In this document: positions 43,799 through 58,394 of the stretch, one piece after another | Numbering within the stretch: the stretch's first letter is position 1 | Layout of the letters: each line of letters opens with the position of its first letter | Source: Pseudidiomarina tainanensis | GTDB lineage: Bacteria > Pseudomonadota > Gammaproteobacteria > Enterobacterales > Alteromonadaceae | Assembly (NCBI RefSeq): GCF_004214835.1 | Contig: NZ_PIQJ01000001.1 | Span: 62,001-126,000, forward strand | DNA: 64,000 nt | Direction: 5' to 3' | Program-made: the position numbers and the translations under genes | Notes under the pieces: generated by a model | Seen by the model: the letters and a program-made list of their open reading frames with translations, nothing else | Databases searched by the model: none | What the model was told of the DNA's origin: nothing

Positions 43799-44947
43799 TT
43801 AGCTCTGTTTCGACGCTTGGTTCACGAGCAATGCGATGGCGCCATCGCCCGTCACGTTACAGGCGGTACCAAAGCTATCTTGCGCCATGTAAAGCGCGAT
43901 CATTAAGGCAATTGCAGTTTCACCAAAGCCAAGCATTGAGGCCAGTAAACCCACCGCAGACATCACCGCACCACCAGGCACACCTGGTGCCGCCAGCATC
44001 ACCACGCCCAACATTAAAATGAAAGGCAGAATGGTTAGGAATGATGGAATCGCTAATGCGCTATGCAGATACATCACTGCAATGGTGCAGCTGACGATGG
44101 TGATTGTAGAGCCGGCTAAATGAGTAGTTGCACATAAGGGAATAGCGAAGTTAGCCACGTCTTCATCAACATTATTGGCTTTCGCGCTACGTAACGTTAC
44201 CGGAATAGTTGCAGCGCTCGACATGGTGCCTAACGCGGTAAAGTATGCTGGCAACATGTTTTTGATGAGCGTGATAGGGCTGATTCCGGCTTTTAACCCG
44301 GCGACTGTAAACATGCTGATGATGTACACCCAATGCAATGCCACGGCTAGTAATAGTACGATACCGAATGTTTTCAGCGTACCGAATACGGTGCCAGCTG
44401 CGGCCATTTCGGCAAATACACCAGCAATATAAAACGGTAATAAAGGAATAATGACTTTACCGAGTAGTAACTCAATAATATCGCGGCCTTGATCAGAAAG
44501 TTGTTTCAGTTGTTCGGCGCGCGTGGCGGTGATACCTAAACCGAAAATAAAGGCCAAAACCAGCGCTGTCATGATGCCAAATACCGGTGGCATGTCTAAG
44601 GTGATAAATGGCTCTAAAATCGCTGTATCGGATGCTTGTGCGGTTTTTGCTGCAGTAGTTAGCATAGGTACGACAATACTTGCCACGAAATAAGCGACAG
44701 TACCCGCCACAATTGTTGATAAGTAGGCGATACCTAGGGTGCGTCCCAGCAGTTTTCCAGAGTTTTGTGGTAAACCGGCAATACCGCTGGTGATAAAAAA
44801 CAAAATCAATAATGGAATGGAAAAGAATAATAATTGGCCGAATAGCTCTTTGAAGGTCAGTAGAAGTTGGGTCATCCAGTCAGGCGTATAAAGCCCAATC
44901 AAAGTACCGACGACAATCCCTAAAACTAGTTTAATAATTAAACCCAT
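43799..44947 (-). CDS. Dicarboxylate/amino-acid:cation symporter (DAACS family)
   Basis: A 382-residue membrane protein with the glutamate-transporter fold. HP1 serine-rich motif: ALGTMSSAATIPVTLR; TM7/HP2 motifs: FAIPLCATTHLAGSTITIVS and PGVPGGAVMSAVGLLA; TM8: MAQDSFGTACNVTGDGAIAL, with Asp and Asn that bind substrate amino or Na+ groups. It imports dicarboxylates or amino acids with Na+ or H+. The exact substrate cannot be read. It is a single gene, with the mnmE stop 46 bases upstream. Confidence 0.92.
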   Translation of the reverse strand: MGLIIKLVLGIVVGTLIGLYTPDWMTQLLLTFKELFGQLLFFSIPLLILFFITSGIAGLPQNSGKLLGRTLGIAYLSTIVAGTVAYFVASIVVPMLTTAAKTAQASDTAILEPFITLDMPPVFGIMTALVLAFIFGLGITATRAEQLKQLSDQGRDIIELLLGKVIIPLLPFYIAGVFAEMAAAGTVFGTLKTFGIVLLLAVALHWVYIISMFTVAGLKAGISPITLIKNMLPAYFTALGTMSSAATIPVTLRSAKANNVDEDVANFAIPLCATTHLAGSTITIVSCTIAVMYLHSALAIPSFLTILPFILMLGVVMLAAPGVPGGAVMSAVGLLASMLGFGETAIALMIALYMAQDSFGTACNVTGDGAIALLVNQASKQS

Positions 44948-44993
44948 CGTTGTTCTCGCTTATGATTTTATAGGTGCAGAGGGTTGGTTTATG

Positions 44994-46367
44994 CTATTTA
45001 CCGATACAAAAACTACTGAAAATTTTGCCAAGCAAATCGTCAGAGGTGAACTCACCGGTGATTTCATTCAAGTGCTGTTGAGTAATACGTAGCTCTTCTG
45101 CGAGTAACTCACCGGCCAAATTCATTTCCAGTTGCTCTTGTCCTGTGATGAGGTGCTCACGGGCATGCTCGAGGGCATCAAGGTGACGGCGACGCGCCAT
45201 AAAGCTGCCTTCGCTGGTGGCGGTATAACCGACACAGTGTTTTAAGTGTTCACGCAGCAAATCAATCCCGCGTCCGGTTTTTGCGCTGAGATGAAGTACG
45301 GGAATGCCACCAATGTCTTCGATGATTACCGGTTCTTCATTCAAATCGACCTTGTTTCGAATAACAGTAAATGGCAGGTCATCCGGCAACTGCGCGAAAA
45401 ACTCAGGCCAAATATCGGCAGGATGAACCGCGTCGGTTTCAGTCGCATCAACCATAAATAGTACACGGTCAGCACCACGAATTTCATCCCATGCGCGTTG
45501 AATGCCAATACGCTCGACTTCATCGGGGCTTTCCCTTAAACCGGCGGTATCGATGATGTGTAACGGCATTCCATCAATTTGAATATGCTCGCGCAGAACA
45601 TCACGCGTGGTACCAGCAATCGCCGTGACAATGGCTGATTCACGGCCGGCGAGGGCGTTTAATAACGACGATTTTCCGGCATTAGGTCGACCGGCGATCA
45701 CCACTTTCATGCCTTCGCGTAATAACGTGCCTTGCTTTGCTTGCACCATCACTTGTTGTAGCCGATCGATAATCGCCTCAAGATCAGCTGCAACTTTGCC
45801 GTCACTCAGGAAGTCAATTTCTTCATCGGGGAAGTCAATCGCGGCTTCAACGTACATGCGCAAATGAATCACTTGGTCGACAAGTTGGTCTATCTCGTGT
45901 GAGAAACCGCCCTGTAGGCTTTGTAGGGCTGCTTTAGCGGCTTGTTCTGAGGTAGTATCGATGAGATCAGCAATCGCTTCAGCCTGAGTCAAATCGAGTT
46001 TATCGTTTAAAAATGCGCGCTCACTGAATTCGCCGGGGCGAGCGGGCCGTACTTCAGGGAAATCCAGAATTGCCTTGATGATCATGTCGATGAGTATGGG
46101 GCCGCCGTGGCCTTGTAACTCAAGCACGTCCTCACCGGTAAACGAGTTTGGTCCTTGAAAAAAAAGCGCAATGCCTTCGTCAAGCACTGCGCCATCAAGG
46201 TCTTTAAACGGCAGGTATTCTGCTTTACGCGGCGCTGGGCAATGGCCCAACATGCGTTCAGCAACGGTTCGGGCTGCTGGGCCACTAACGCGTACAATGC
46301 CGACACCGCCACGCCCAGGAGGCGTGGCTTGTGCAACGATAGTGTCGTTCGTTAGCTCAAAGTCCAT
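44994..46367 (-). CDS. mnmE: MnmE (TrmE), tRNA wobble-uridine modification GTPase
   Basis: A 457-residue protein. N-terminal folate-binding domain: [20 protein letters not shown] and [21 protein letters not shown] domain: [30 protein letters not shown]. It ends FCIGK, the conserved C-terminus. With MnmG it makes the cmnm5 group at U34 of some tRNAs. mnmG is not adjacent in this window. It lies 3 bases after yidC. Confidence 0.97.
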   Translation of the reverse strand: MDFELTNDTIVAQATPPGRGGVGIVRVSGPAARTVAERMLGHCPAPRKAEYLPFKDLDGAVLDEGIALFFQGPNSFTGEDVLELQGHGGPILIDMIIKAILDFPEVRPARPGEFSERAFLNDKLDLTQAEAIADLIDTTSEQAAKAALQSLQGGFSHEIDQLVDQVIHLRMYVEAAIDFPDEEIDFLSDGKVAADLEAIIDRLQQVMVQAKQGTLLREGMKVVIAGRPNAGKSSLLNALAGRESAIVTAIAGTTRDVLREHIQIDGMPLHIIDTAGLRESPDEVERIGIQRAWDEIRGADRVLFMVDATETDAVHPADIWPEFFAQLPDDLPFTVIRNKVDLNEEPVIIEDIGGIPVLHLSAKTGRGIDLLREHLKHCVGYTATSEGSFMARRRHLDALEHAREHLITGQEQLEMNLAGELLAEELRITQQHLNEITGEFTSDDLLGKIFSSFCIGK

Positions 46368-46370
46368 GAC

Positions 46371-48041
46371 TTATTTCTTTTTACGACGTTCCATCATGCC
46401 TTTCTTTTCAAGGCCGCTATAAATCCACTGCATCTGACCAATGGTAATTAGGTTGCTGCTCAACCAATAAAGTACGAGACCAGCAGGGAACCATAGGAAG
46501 AATACCGTAAAGATTACTGGCATATATTGCAGTAGCTTCTGCTGCATCGGATCGGTTGCAGGGGTCGGTTGCAACTTCTGCATAATGAACATCGATGCAC
46601 CCATCAGAATAGGCAAGATAAAGTATGGGTCTTTTGCTGATAAGTCGTTAATCCACAGGAATAACGGTGCATGGCGCAATTCAACACTTTCCAGCAGTAC
46701 CCAGTAAAGCGCTAGGAAGATTGGCAATTGGAGAAGCATCGGCAAACAACCACCGAGTGGGTTTACTTTTTCTTCTTTATACATCTTCATCATGGCTTGT
46801 GACATTTTCTGACGGTCGTCGCCATAGCGTTCACGAAGTGCTTGCATCTTCGGCTGAATCATCCGCATTTTAGCCATTGATACGTACTGTGCTTTGGTTA
46901 GCGGGTACAACAAGGCCTTGATGATGATGGTGATTGCGATGATTGACAGACCCCAGTTGATGAGGACGCTCTGTACCAATTGCAGTAATTTGAAGATTGG
47001 TTGTGCTAACCACCACAGGAAACCGTAATCGACGGTCAGGTTCAAATCTTCTGCAACCAGAGCCATGGCGTCTTGGTCTTTTGGACCAACAAACAATGTT
47101 GAGCGAATCTGTGCTTCAGCACCTGGTGCAACAGTCGCGGTTGGGTAAAGTACGCCCATAATCGCTTGGTCGCCGCCGACAATGCGCGAGAATAATTGCT
47201 TGGTACCTTCGCCGCGTGGAATCCATGCAGATACGAAGTAATGCTCAAGCATTGCAACCCAACCTTTTTGAGTTTCGCGGCTTAAACGTTGATCGCGCAT
47301 GTCATCAAACGCATATTTTTCGTAACGGTCTTCATCCCAAGAATAAGCACCACCTTTATAGGTTGGCATCATCATGTTGCCTGAACCTTCAGTCATGATT
47401 TGCTTAAGTTGAGCATAGAATTGGAGCTGCTTATGGGTGGTTGTCGCATTACGAATGGTATAGACCACGTCGACAGCGTAAGAGCCCTTGCTAAACACAA
47501 AGGTTTTAATCACTTCGCTACCATCTTCTAGGGTGTAGTAAAGAGGTACTTCGAGTTTGTCACCGGTTAATTGGTAGTCAGTTTGTTCTACGTGGAACAC
47601 TGGACGGCCTTGTGCTGAATCGGTACCGTCAGCGCCAACGAGACCTGACTGGGCAATGTAAAGCTGGTTTGGATTTGCATGAAGCAATTCAAAGCGCTCT
47701 TCTGAGTTTTGTGTGCGTGCAAACTCAAGAAGTTGTGCGTTAACAACGTCACCGCCGTGAGTGTCGATAACCACATCAAGCACATCAGTTTTCACTGTCA
47801 CACGTGGGTTATTCGATGCGGTACTGGTTGCAGGCAAACCACTGTCACTTGACTCTGGAACAGCGCTTTCAGTTGCTGTTGGTTCCATACGCGCTTCAGG
47901 CACACCTGAATCGGTTGTTTGAGTTTGTTGGGTTTGCGCCGATTTTTGTGTACCCGGTGCAGTATCAATAAGCCAATTTTGGTAGAGGAAAAAGCTTACT
48001 ACCAAGAAAGCAATAAACAAGATAGAACGTGGCGAATTCAT
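46371..48041 (-). CDS. yidC: YidC membrane protein insertase
   Basis: A 556-residue protein of the Gram-negative type: N-terminal membrane anchor ([20 protein letters not shown]), a large periplasmic beta domain, then the conserved five-helix core with [60 protein letters not shown] and [15 protein letters not shown]. It inserts membrane proteins alone or with SecYEG. It overlaps yidD by 4 bases. Confidence 0.97.
   Translation of the reverse strand: MNSPRSILFIAFLVVSFFLYQNWLIDTAPGTQKSAQTQQTQTTDSGVPEARMEPTATESAVPESSDSGLPATSTASNNPRVTVKTDVLDVVIDTHGGDVVNAQLLEFARTQNSEERFELLHANPNQLYIAQSGLVGADGTDSAQGRPVFHVEQTDYQLTGDKLEVPLYYTLEDGSEVIKTFVFSKGSYAVDVVYTIRNATTTHKQLQFYAQLKQIMTEGSGNMMMPTYKGGAYSWDEDRYEKYAFDDMRDQRLSRETQKGWVAMLEHYFVSAWIPRGEGTKQLFSRIVGGDQAIMGVLYPTATVAPGAEAQIRSTLFVGPKDQDAMALVAEDLNLTVDYGFLWWLAQPIFKLLQLVQSVLINWGLSIIAITIIIKALLYPLTKAQYVSMAKMRMIQPKMQALRERYGDDRQKMSQAMMKMYKEEKVNPLGGCLPMLLQLPIFLALYWVLLESVELRHAPLFLWINDLSAKDPYFILPILMGASMFIMQKLQPTPATDPMQQKLLQYMPVIFTVFFLWFPAGLVLYWLSSNLITIGQMQWIYSGLEKKGMMERRKKK
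47584..47599. other. Degenerate parS-like site inside yidC
   Basis: TGTTCTACGTGGAACA differs from the two perfect palindromes in recF by one base, which breaks the central CACGTG. It may be a weak ParB site or a chance match in coding sequence. Confidence 0.35.
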
Positions 48042-48328
48042 AAGTCCTTCGTCTCTGTTTTACTTTGATTCGTTGTTTCCGCTTCACAAGGTTCAGTACC
48101 TGGAACCGGGTCGAAGCCACCTGGATGCCCTGGGTGACATTTGAGAATACGCTTACTGGCAAGCCAGAAGCCTCGAATCATACCATGCTTTTGGATTGCT
48201 TCGATGGCGTATTGTGAACAGGTTGGCGTAAATCGACAACGAGGCCCTATTAGCGGACTAATAATCAGCTGGTAGAGTCGGATGAAGCCGATAGGTATTG
48301 CGCGCAACGCTTGCTTAAGGTTCGCCAT
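48038..48328 (-). CDS. yidD: YidD, membrane protein insertion efficiency factor
   Basis: A 96-residue protein with the YidD signature: [52 protein letters not shown]. It helps YidC-dependent insertion at the inner membrane. It overlaps rnpA by 64 bases and yidC by 4 bases; overlap of rnpA and yidD is common. Confidence 0.94.
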   Translation of the reverse strand: MANLKQALRAIPIGFIRLYQLIISPLIGPRCRFTPTCSQYAIEAIQKHGMIRGFWLASKRILKCHPGHPGGFDPVPGTEPCEAETTNQSKTETKDL

Positions 48329-48657
48329 AAGTAATCCAAACGTTGCTGCAACTCTTCCTGAGAAAGGTCAACAACACCGTTTTTTCCAATCACGATAATA
48401 TCGAATGCCGGTATTTTATGCTGTTTTAGACGAAAACTCTCGCGAATCTTGCGTTTTATTCGATTTCGATCAACAGCGCGCTTGGCTCGCTTTTTAGAAA
48501 GCGTGACACCAATTCGAGGACAACCGAGATTATTAGGGGTAGCAAGCATGGTGAGTTCAGCCGTGACAGCTTTCACCGGGGGATTATCGAAGACTTTTTG
48601 AAAGTGCGCGGGAGTTAACAGCCTTAACTCCCGCCCGTAAGCGTAATTCTGCTTCAA
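48265..48657 (-). CDS. rnpA: RnpA, protein component of RNase P
   Basis: A 130-residue basic protein with the RNase P motif [20 protein letters not shown] and [12 protein letters not shown] near the start. It cooperates with the M1 RNA to mature tRNA 5' ends. It follows rpmH by 2 bases. The C-terminal ~20 codons overlap yidD. Confidence 0.95.
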   Translation of the reverse strand: MKQNYAYGRELRLLTPAHFQKVFDNPPVKAVTAELTMLATPNNLGCPRIGVTLSKKRAKRAVDRNRIKRKIRESFRLKQHKIPAFDIIVIGKNGVVDLSQEELQQRLDYLWRTLSKRCAQYLSASSDSTS

Positions 48658-48659
48658 TA

Positions 48660-48794
48660 TTATGCAGACAGAACTTTACGGCCTTTGGCACGACGGCGAG
48701 CCAACACTTGACGACCGTTTTTCGTTGCCATACGAGCACGGAAACCGTGAGTGCGCTTGCGCTTCAATACGCTTGGTTGAAATGTTCTTTTCAT
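48660..48794 (-). CDS. rpmH: Ribosomal protein L34
   Basis: A 44-residue basic protein read directly from the minus strand: it begins [20 protein letters not shown] and ends KGRKVLSA, the universal L34 sequence. It is the first gene of the rpmH-rnpA-yidD-yidC-mnmE run and faces away from dnaA, the classic order. Confidence 0.97.
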   Translation of the reverse strand: MKRTFQPSVLKRKRTHGFRARMATKNGRQVLARRRAKGRKVLSA

Positions 48795-48838
48795 GACGTT
48801 ACTTCCGTATTCGAGTTACCTAAAAATTTAGAGCGCGA

Positions 48839-48867
48839 ATTCTAACGGTTAAAAGGATCAAAGTCAA
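48839..48867 (-). promoter_or_regulatory. Sigma-70 promoter of rpmH
   Basis: Minus strand -35 TTGACT (48867-48862), 17-base spacer, -10 TAGAAT (48844-48839). Close to consensus and 45 bases before the rpmH ATG. A GATC site lies inside the spacer. Confidence 0.85.
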
Positions 48868-48876
48868 CGCAAAAAG

Positions 48877-49030
48877 CTATCCACAAAAGCGAGATGAGAA
48901 TGATTTCAATTGTGGATAAGCAGGAGTTGAGAACACAGTAAATTTGCCGCAAACGCTAGCGATCTGAAGGTGCTTTTAGTACAATCAAATCAATCCAGCT
49001 GATGCTAAAAATAAAGGATCGCTACTGATC
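48877..49030. promoter_or_regulatory. dnaA upstream region with two DnaA boxes and four GATC sites (possible oriC or dnaA control region)
   Basis: A perfect DnaA box, TTATCCACA, is on the minus strand at 48919-48911, and a one-mismatch box (CTATCCACA) on the plus strand at 48877-48885. GATC occurs at 48856, 48961, 49017 and 49027. The number of boxes is small for a full origin, and I see no obvious set of AT-rich 13-mers. The whole gap between rpmH and dnaA is 289 bases. Confidence 0.5.
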
Positions 49031-49083
49031 TTAACGAAGCAATCAAGCGCAATAATTATAACTGACAAAAACAGGAGACAGGT

Positions 49084-50496
49084 GTGAATAAATCGCTTTG
49101 GCAATTATGCGCAGATAGACTGCAAAGCGAATTAACCGCGCAGAATTTCAATACCTGGATCCGTCCTCTGCAATCTGAGCTCGAAGACAACGTTCTGACG
49201 TTGTATGCGCCAAATTCTTATGTTGTCGATTGGATCAAAGACAAATACCTGAATCAAATAAATGATTATTTGACCGAGTTAACGACTGAGCGCGGTGAGA
49301 AGAGTCCACGTGTATCGTTTCGCGTTGGCGGCGTTGAAAAGAAAGCGCAGGGTAATGGTGTGGCGACGAGTTCAGCCGATAACCGCCCAGCCGCAGCCGT
49401 GCCAGCGGCAGCTCCAGCGCAACGCCAACCACGTGCTACCCCTTGGAATGCAACAGATGCTCCGGCGCCCGCATTTGAGTGCAATATAGATGAAGAGTAT
49501 ACCTTCGATAATTTCGTAGAGGGTAAATCGAATCAGCTTGCGCTCGCCGCAGCACATCAAGTCGCGGAAAACCCGGGGAGCGCTTATAACCCGCTCTTTG
49601 TATATGGTGGTACTGGGCTTGGTAAAACGCATTTGTTGCATGCTGTCGGTAATGCCATTCGCGCTCACAAAAAAGATGCAAAGGTTTTCTATATTCGTGC
49701 TGAACGTTTTGTTCAGGATATGGTGAATGCGTTGAAAAACAGCACCATCGATGAAATGAAGCGGTATTATCGCTCAGTTGATGCGTTGCTGATTGATGAC
49801 ATCCACTTTTTCTCAAATAAAAAGGGCACGCAGGAAGAATTCTTCCATACTTTCAATGCGTTACTTGAAGGCAACCAGCAAATTATTCTAACGAGTGACC
49901 TGTATCCGAAAGAAATCGAAGGGCTAGAAGACCGCCTGCGGTCGCGATTTGGTTGGGGTTTAACCATTGCAATTGAGCCACCAGAGCTAGAAACGCGTGT
50001 TGCGATTTTGATTCGTAAGGCGCAAGAACGCGGCATTACATTACCGCACGAGGTCGCGTTTTTTATCGCTAAGCGTTTACGTTCAAACGTACGTGAACTT
50101 GAAGGTGCGCTAAACCGCTTAGTGGCGAACGTAAACCTGACCGGCCGCCAGATTACTATCGATTTTGTTCGTGAAGCGTTGCGTGATTTAATTGCTGCAC
50201 AGGAAAAACTCGTTACGGTTGATAATATTCAAAAGACCGTAGCTGAGTATTACAACATTAAAATGTCAGATATGCTGTCTAAGCGTCGTTCACGTTCAGT
50301 CGCACGGCCGCGCCAGATGGCGATGGCTTTAGCGAAGGAACTGACGAACCATAGTTTGCCGGAAATTGGCGATGCTTTTGGTGGACGTGACCATACAACG
50401 GTGCTGCATGCCTGCCGTACGATTGCTAAGTTAAAAGACGAACAGAACGATTTAAAAGAAGATTATCGTAATTTAATTCGCACGCTTTCAGCGTAA
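49084..50496 (+). CDS. dnaA: DnaA, replication initiator
   Basis: 470 residues from GTG 49084 with ACAGGAGACAG upstream. Domain [23 protein letters not shown] region; a Pro/Ala-rich linker at about 100-130; AAA+ domain III with Walker [14 protein letters not shown] near 175 and LLIDDIHFF near 236; domain IV with the signature [15 protein letters not shown] near 433. It binds the DnaA boxes and opens oriC. Confidence 0.98.
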   Translation: MNKSLWQLCADRLQSELTAQNFNTWIRPLQSELEDNVLTLYAPNSYVVDWIKDKYLNQINDYLTELTTERGEKSPRVSFRVGGVEKKAQGNGVATSSADNRPAAAVPAAAPAQRQPRATPWNATDAPAPAFECNIDEEYTFDNFVEGKSNQLALAAAHQVAENPGSAYNPLFVYGGTGLGKTHLLHAVGNAIRAHKKDAKVFYIRAERFVQDMVNALKNSTIDEMKRYYRSVDALLIDDIHFFSNKKGTQEEFFHTFNALLEGNQQIILTSDLYPKEIEGLEDRLRSRFGWGLTIAIEPPELETRVAILIRKAQERGITLPHEVAFFIAKRLRSNVRELEGALNRLVANVNLTGRQITIDFVREALRDLIAAQEKLVTVDNIQKTVAEYYNIKMSDMLSKRRSRSVARPRQMAMALAKELTNHSLPEIGDAFGGRDHTTVLHACRTIAKLKDEQNDLKEDYRNLIRTLSA

Positions 50497-50576
50497 CTGT
50501 CGACGTACAGACGTTACAAAAGGTACAGTAGGGACGTATAAAAGCGGCAAGGAACAAACAACAGGGGAATGTGGGT

Positions 50577-51677
50577 ATGAAATTTTCCATCAGTCGTGAT
50601 GCTTTTTTAAAGCCACTTCAGGTTGTCAGCGGTGCAGTCGAGCGCCGACATACCATTCCGATTCTTTCCAATGTGTTGATACAGGCTTCCACTGAACAAG
50701 TGAAGCTAACCGGCACCGATTTGGAAGTTGAATTGGTATCATCATGTGCGATCGAGAATGGCGAAGCCGGTGAAGTTACGGTTCCTGCGAAAAAGCTTGT
50801 CGATATCATTCGTAGTTTACCGGATGGTGCGACGGTTGAGTTTAGCGCATCGGCCGATAAGGCAATGATTCGTTCGGGGCGCAGTAAGTTCACGCTAGCG
50901 ACCTTACCTGCGCAAGACTTCCCGAATATCGATGATTGGGACAGTGATATTCAGTTGGTGACAAGCCAAGCGGTGCTTAAGGACTTGATGGAACGCACGC
51001 ACTTCTCAATGGCGAACCAAGATGTTCGTTATTATTTGAACGGCATGTTGTTCGAGACTGATGCCAATATTTTGCGTACCGTAGCAACTGACGGCCATCG
51101 TTTAGCTATGAGCAGTTGTGAAATTGGGCAGCCGAATCTTGCAGCCCGCCAAGTTATCGTGCCACGTAAAGGTGTGATGGAGCTGTTACGACTGCTCGAT
51201 GACGTTGAGAACGAAGTGAAAGTTCTCATTGGTAACAACCATATTCGCGTTGAGACTAACGGTATCGGATTCACTAGCAAACTGGTTGATGGACGCTTCC
51301 CTGATTATCGCCGCGTTTTACCAAGTGGTGGGGATAAAATCGTCGTTGCTGAACGTGATGTGTTGAAACAGGCGTGTTCACGCGCTTCGATTTTATCGAA
51401 TGAGAAATATCGTGGTGTTCGCATCAATTTGAGCCAAGGCGAAATGTGCCTAACTGCCAATAACCCAGAACAAGAAACTGCTGAAGAAGTGATTGAAGTT
51501 GAATACCAAGGCGAACCGCTAGAAATTGGTTTCAACGTGAGTTACTTGATTGACGTTTTGAATACCATTCAAGGCAGCAAAGTAAAACTGACGCTATCAG
51601 GTTCAGATGCGAGTGGTTTAGTTGAAGACAACGATGATGATTCATCGCTTTATGTGGTTATGCCAATGCGCCTGTAG
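50577..51677 (+). CDS. dnaN: DnaN, DNA polymerase III sliding clamp
   Basis: 366 residues from ATG 50577, the standard length; a GTG 6 bases upstream is in frame but too close to the AGGGGAA site. It begins MKFSISRDAFLKPLQVVSGA, with RRHTIPILSNVLIQA and ends LYVVMPMRL, the conserved C-terminus. It forms the ring clamp for polymerase III. It lies 80 bases after dnaA and 20 bases before recF. Confidence 0.97.
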   Translation: MKFSISRDAFLKPLQVVSGAVERRHTIPILSNVLIQASTEQVKLTGTDLEVELVSSCAIENGEAGEVTVPAKKLVDIIRSLPDGATVEFSASADKAMIRSGRSKFTLATLPAQDFPNIDDWDSDIQLVTSQAVLKDLMERTHFSMANQDVRYYLNGMLFETDANILRTVATDGHRLAMSSCEIGQPNLAARQVIVPRKGVMELLRLLDDVENEVKVLIGNNHIRVETNGIGFTSKLVDGRFPDYRRVLPSGGDKIVVAERDVLKQACSRASILSNEKYRGVRINLSQGEMCLTANNPEQETAEEVIEVEYQGEPLEIGFNVSYLIDVLNTIQGSKVKLTLSGSDASGLVEDNDDDSSLYVVMPMRL

Positions 51678-51697
51678 TAGGCGCATCGTGGTCGTTT

Positions 51698-55212
<3,515 letters not shown>

Positions 55213-55230
55213 TTGAATAACAGTGACAAA

Positions 55231-55256
55231 AAAGGGGAGCCAATTGGCTCCCCTTT
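55231..55256. terminator. Bidirectional terminator between gyrB and glyS
   Basis: AAAGGGGAGCCAA pairs with TTGGCTCCCCTTT in a perfect 26-base palindrome. T runs are short on both strands (CTTT then CTTATTTT on plus). It separates convergent gyrB and glyS. Confidence 0.88.
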
Positions 55257-55319
55257 CTTATTTTGGAAACAAAGAAACAAGGCCAGTTATCAAGTAACCT
55301 GAATCTTATGTTGCTTAGT

Positions 55320-57386
55320 TTAATTTAAAACCGAAATGTCCGCAATTTGTAAGAACAACTCACGTAAATTTTGTAATAGCGCGAGTCGATTCTGACGTAC
55401 GGCGTCGTCATCAGCATTAACCATAACGTTATCAAAAAACGCGTCTACCGGCTCTTGTAGCGATGCTAATGAAGATAGTGCTTCAGTATAGTTACCAGCC
55501 TGCAAAGCCGCCGCTGAAGCCTTTTTAGCGCTGTTAATCGCGTTTGCAAGGGCGCGTTCTGCATCCTCAGTCAACAACGATGCGTTAACGTCGCTCGGAA
55601 GCTCGCCTTCAACTTTCGCTAAGATGTTACTTACACGCTTATTGGCTGCGGCAAGCGCGTCTGCAGCAGCTAGATTACGGAACTCAGTGACGGCCTTCAC
55701 ACGCAAGTCGAAATCCACCGGTTTGGTCGGACGGCGCGCGAGTACCGCCTGAATCACATCAACTGCGATACCTTGTTCTTGATACCAAGTACGGAAGCGA
55801 CCGAGTAGAAAATCAACCACGTCGTCTTGAACATTGTCAGCGGTCAATAATTTGCCGAAGCTTTGACGCGACTTCGCTACCAACGCTTCCAAATCCAAAG
55901 GATAGTTACCTTCAACAATAATACGCAATAAACCAATGGCTGCACGGCGCAGGGCAAATGGGTCACGGTCGCCTTTAGGTGTTTGTCCGATACCAAAAAT
56001 GCCTACTAACGTATCAAGTTTGTCAGCAATAGCGACCGCTGCACCTTCAGGTGACTGTGGCAAATCGTCACCCGCGAAGCGTGGCAAATAATGCTCATAA
56101 ATTGCTTGTGGAACGCCTTCCGCTTCGCCGTCATGACGAGCGTAATGCATGCCCATAACACCCTGTGTTTCTGGGAATTCCAGGACCATTTGCGCGGCGA
56201 GGTCGGCTTTACATAAGTAACCAGCGCGTTCTGCAACGGTACCGTTTGCAGCTAAATCATCTGCAATGTCGCCAGCGACAGCAGCAATACGGTCTGATTT
56301 ATCTTTAATCGAGCCAAGTTGCTTCTGGAACAAAATATTTGCTAAACCGTCAACACGGTCAGCCAACTTAACTTTCTTGTCCGCTTCAAAGAAGAACTGG
56401 GCATCGGCGAGGCGAGGGCGTACAACTTTTTCGTTACCCGAAATGATTTGTGCCGGATCTTTTGACTCAATGTTGGTAATGAAAATAAACGCAGGTAACA
56501 GTTGGCCTTGTTCGTCTTCCAACGGGAAATAACGTTGGTCATCTTTCATGGTAACGATCAGCGGCTCTTTCGGAACTGACAAGAAGGCTTTATCAAACGA
56601 TGCTGATAATGCGACTGGCCACTCAACCAAAGCGGTTACTTCATCAATCAGGTCGGTATCTTCAACAACATGACCACCAAGCTCGTTGGCTAATTTATTG
56701 ATGCCTGTCACGATAATCTCGCGGCGCTTGGCAAAGTCACCAACCACCCAAACCGATTCCAGAGCGGCTTCATAATCGTCTGCGTGTTTTAGTGTTGTAC
56801 CTTGCGGCGCATGGAAGCGATGCCCCTGAATATGGGTGTTTGAGCTAACATCCAAAATGGTGCCTGGCACTAACTCGGCGCCATACAGCATGGTGATGGT
56901 TTTCACTGGGCGAATAAACTGTGCGCTACCGCTGCCCCAACGCATTGGTTTTGGAATTGGTAGCTTTTTCAGCGCGGTTGCCACCAACTCAGGCAATACT
57001 TCCGCCAACGGCTGTCCTTGAACCTCGGCTTTGTAGAGTAGCCATTCACCTTTATCCGTCACTAAACGCTCTGCTTCAGCAACTGTAATACCATTGCCGC
57101 GAGCCCAGCCTTCGGCTGCTTTTGTCGGGTTGCCGGCATCATCAAATGCTACGTTAACCGCTGGACCACGCTTTTCCACAACTTTATCAGCCTGTTGCGA
57201 TGCCAATTCAAACACTTGAACGGCTAAGCGACGAGGTGAGGCGTAGGATTTCACTTTCGCAAATGTAAAATCATTCTCTTTTAATAGATTGCTGAGGTTT
57301 TCCGTAAATGAGTCGCTCAAGCCTTTCAATGCTTTTGGAGGAAGCTCTTCGGTGCCAATTTCAACTAACAACGTCTCGTAGCGCAC
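55320..57386 (-). CDS. glyS: Glycyl-tRNA synthetase beta subunit
   Basis: A 688-residue protein, standard for the bacterial beta chain. It starts [20 protein letters not shown] and has [38 protein letters not shown], and the HD-type region [20 protein letters not shown]. The beta subunit binds tRNA-Gly and works as an alpha2-beta2 tetramer with GlyQ. It lies 2 bases after glyQ. Confidence 0.97.
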   Translation of the reverse strand: MRYETLLVEIGTEELPPKALKGLSDSFTENLSNLLKENDFTFAKVKSYASPRRLAVQVFELASQQADKVVEKRGPAVNVAFDDAGNPTKAAEGWARGNGITVAEAERLVTDKGEWLLYKAEVQGQPLAEVLPELVATALKKLPIPKPMRWGSGSAQFIRPVKTITMLYGAELVPGTILDVSSNTHIQGHRFHAPQGTTLKHADDYEAALESVWVVGDFAKRREIIVTGINKLANELGGHVVEDTDLIDEVTALVEWPVALSASFDKAFLSVPKEPLIVTMKDDQRYFPLEDEQGQLLPAFIFITNIESKDPAQIISGNEKVVRPRLADAQFFFEADKKVKLADRVDGLANILFQKQLGSIKDKSDRIAAVAGDIADDLAANGTVAERAGYLCKADLAAQMVLEFPETQGVMGMHYARHDGEAEGVPQAIYEHYLPRFAGDDLPQSPEGAAVAIADKLDTLVGIFGIGQTPKGDRDPFALRRAAIGLLRIIVEGNYPLDLEALVAKSRQSFGKLLTADNVQDDVVDFLLGRFRTWYQEQGIAVDVIQAVLARRPTKPVDFDLRVKAVTEFRNLAAADALAAANKRVSNILAKVEGELPSDVNASLLTEDAERALANAINSAKKASAAALQAGNYTEALSSLASLQEPVDAFFDNVMVNADDDAVRQNRLALLQNLRELFLQIADISVLN

Positions 57387-57388
57387 AA

Positions 57389-58312
57389 TTAAGCTCCTTC
57401 TTTTACAACTGATTTATCTTGAACAAGGGGAAAACCTAGGGCTTCGCGAGCGGCATAATAAGCTTCAGCACAGCCTTTTGCCATGGTACGAACACGTAAG
57501 ATATAGCGTTGGCGCTCGGTTACAGAAATCGCATGCCGCGCGTCTAAAAGGTTGAATGCGTGGGATGCGCGCATTACCTGCTCATAGGCAGGAAGCGGAA
57601 GATTGACTGATAGTAAGTGCTCACACTCTTTCTCGCATGAATCAAAGCGTGCAAACAATACATCAACATCGGCATGCTCGAAATTGTACGTTGATTGCTC
57701 CACTTCATTCTGATGGAACACATCACCATATAAAATCTTCCCACGCGGACCATCGGTCCAAACGAGGTCATAAATGCTATCTACGCCTTGAATATACATT
57801 GCTAGGCGCTCAAGACCATAGGTAATCTCGCCAGCTACTGGCTTACATTCTAAACCACCAACCTGCTGGAAGTACGTGAACTGTGTTACTTCCATACCGT
57901 TTAACCAAACTTCCCAGCCAAGCCCCCAAGCACCCAGCGTTGGTGACTCCCAGTTGTCTTCGACAAAACGAATGTCGTGAACCAGCGGGTCGAATCCAAG
58001 CATTTCAAGAGAACTCAAGTAAAGCTCTTGAATATTAGAAGGCGAAGGCTTCAGTAATACTTGGAACTGATAGTAGTGTTGTAGACGGTTTGGGTTTTCG
58101 CCATAGCGGCCGTCGGTTGGACGGCGACACGGTTGCACATACGCAAAGCTAGCCGGCTCTGGGCCAACTGAGCGTAAGAACGTCATCGGATGGAAAGTGC
58201 CGGCACCAACTTCCATATCCAGCGGTTGTACCACAGCGCAACCTTGCTGCGCCCAGTAATCTTGAAGGGCTAAAATGAGCCCCTGAAATGTTTTTACATC
58301 GTAGCTAGCCAT
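57389..58312 (-). CDS. glyQ: Glycyl-tRNA synthetase alpha subunit
   Basis: A 307-residue class II synthetase subunit: [79 protein letters not shown], and [20 protein letters not shown]. It holds the catalytic core that activates glycine. It is divergent from tag, with starts about 80 bases apart. Confidence 0.98.
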   Translation of the reverse strand: MASYDVKTFQGLILALQDYWAQQGCAVVQPLDMEVGAGTFHPMTFLRSVGPEPASFAYVQPCRRPTDGRYGENPNRLQHYYQFQVLLKPSPSNIQELYLSSLEMLGFDPLVHDIRFVEDNWESPTLGAWGLGWEVWLNGMEVTQFTYFQQVGGLECKPVAGEITYGLERLAMYIQGVDSIYDLVWTDGPRGKILYGDVFHQNEVEQSTYNFEHADVDVLFARFDSCEKECEHLLSVNLPLPAYEQVMRASHAFNLLDARHAISVTERQRYILRVRTMAKGCAEAYYAAREALGFPLVQDKSVVKEGA

Positions 58313-58394
58313 GCGATATCTCGTGCTGATTTTTAAACCAAATTGGCGTAAATTATACCCTGTGTTGACGCGAGGTTACAGGATACCGTGCGAA

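Noticed and set aside
49305-49320. CACGTG in dnaA as another parS site
   Set aside because: The sequence GTCCACGTGTATCG lacks the required symmetrical arms.
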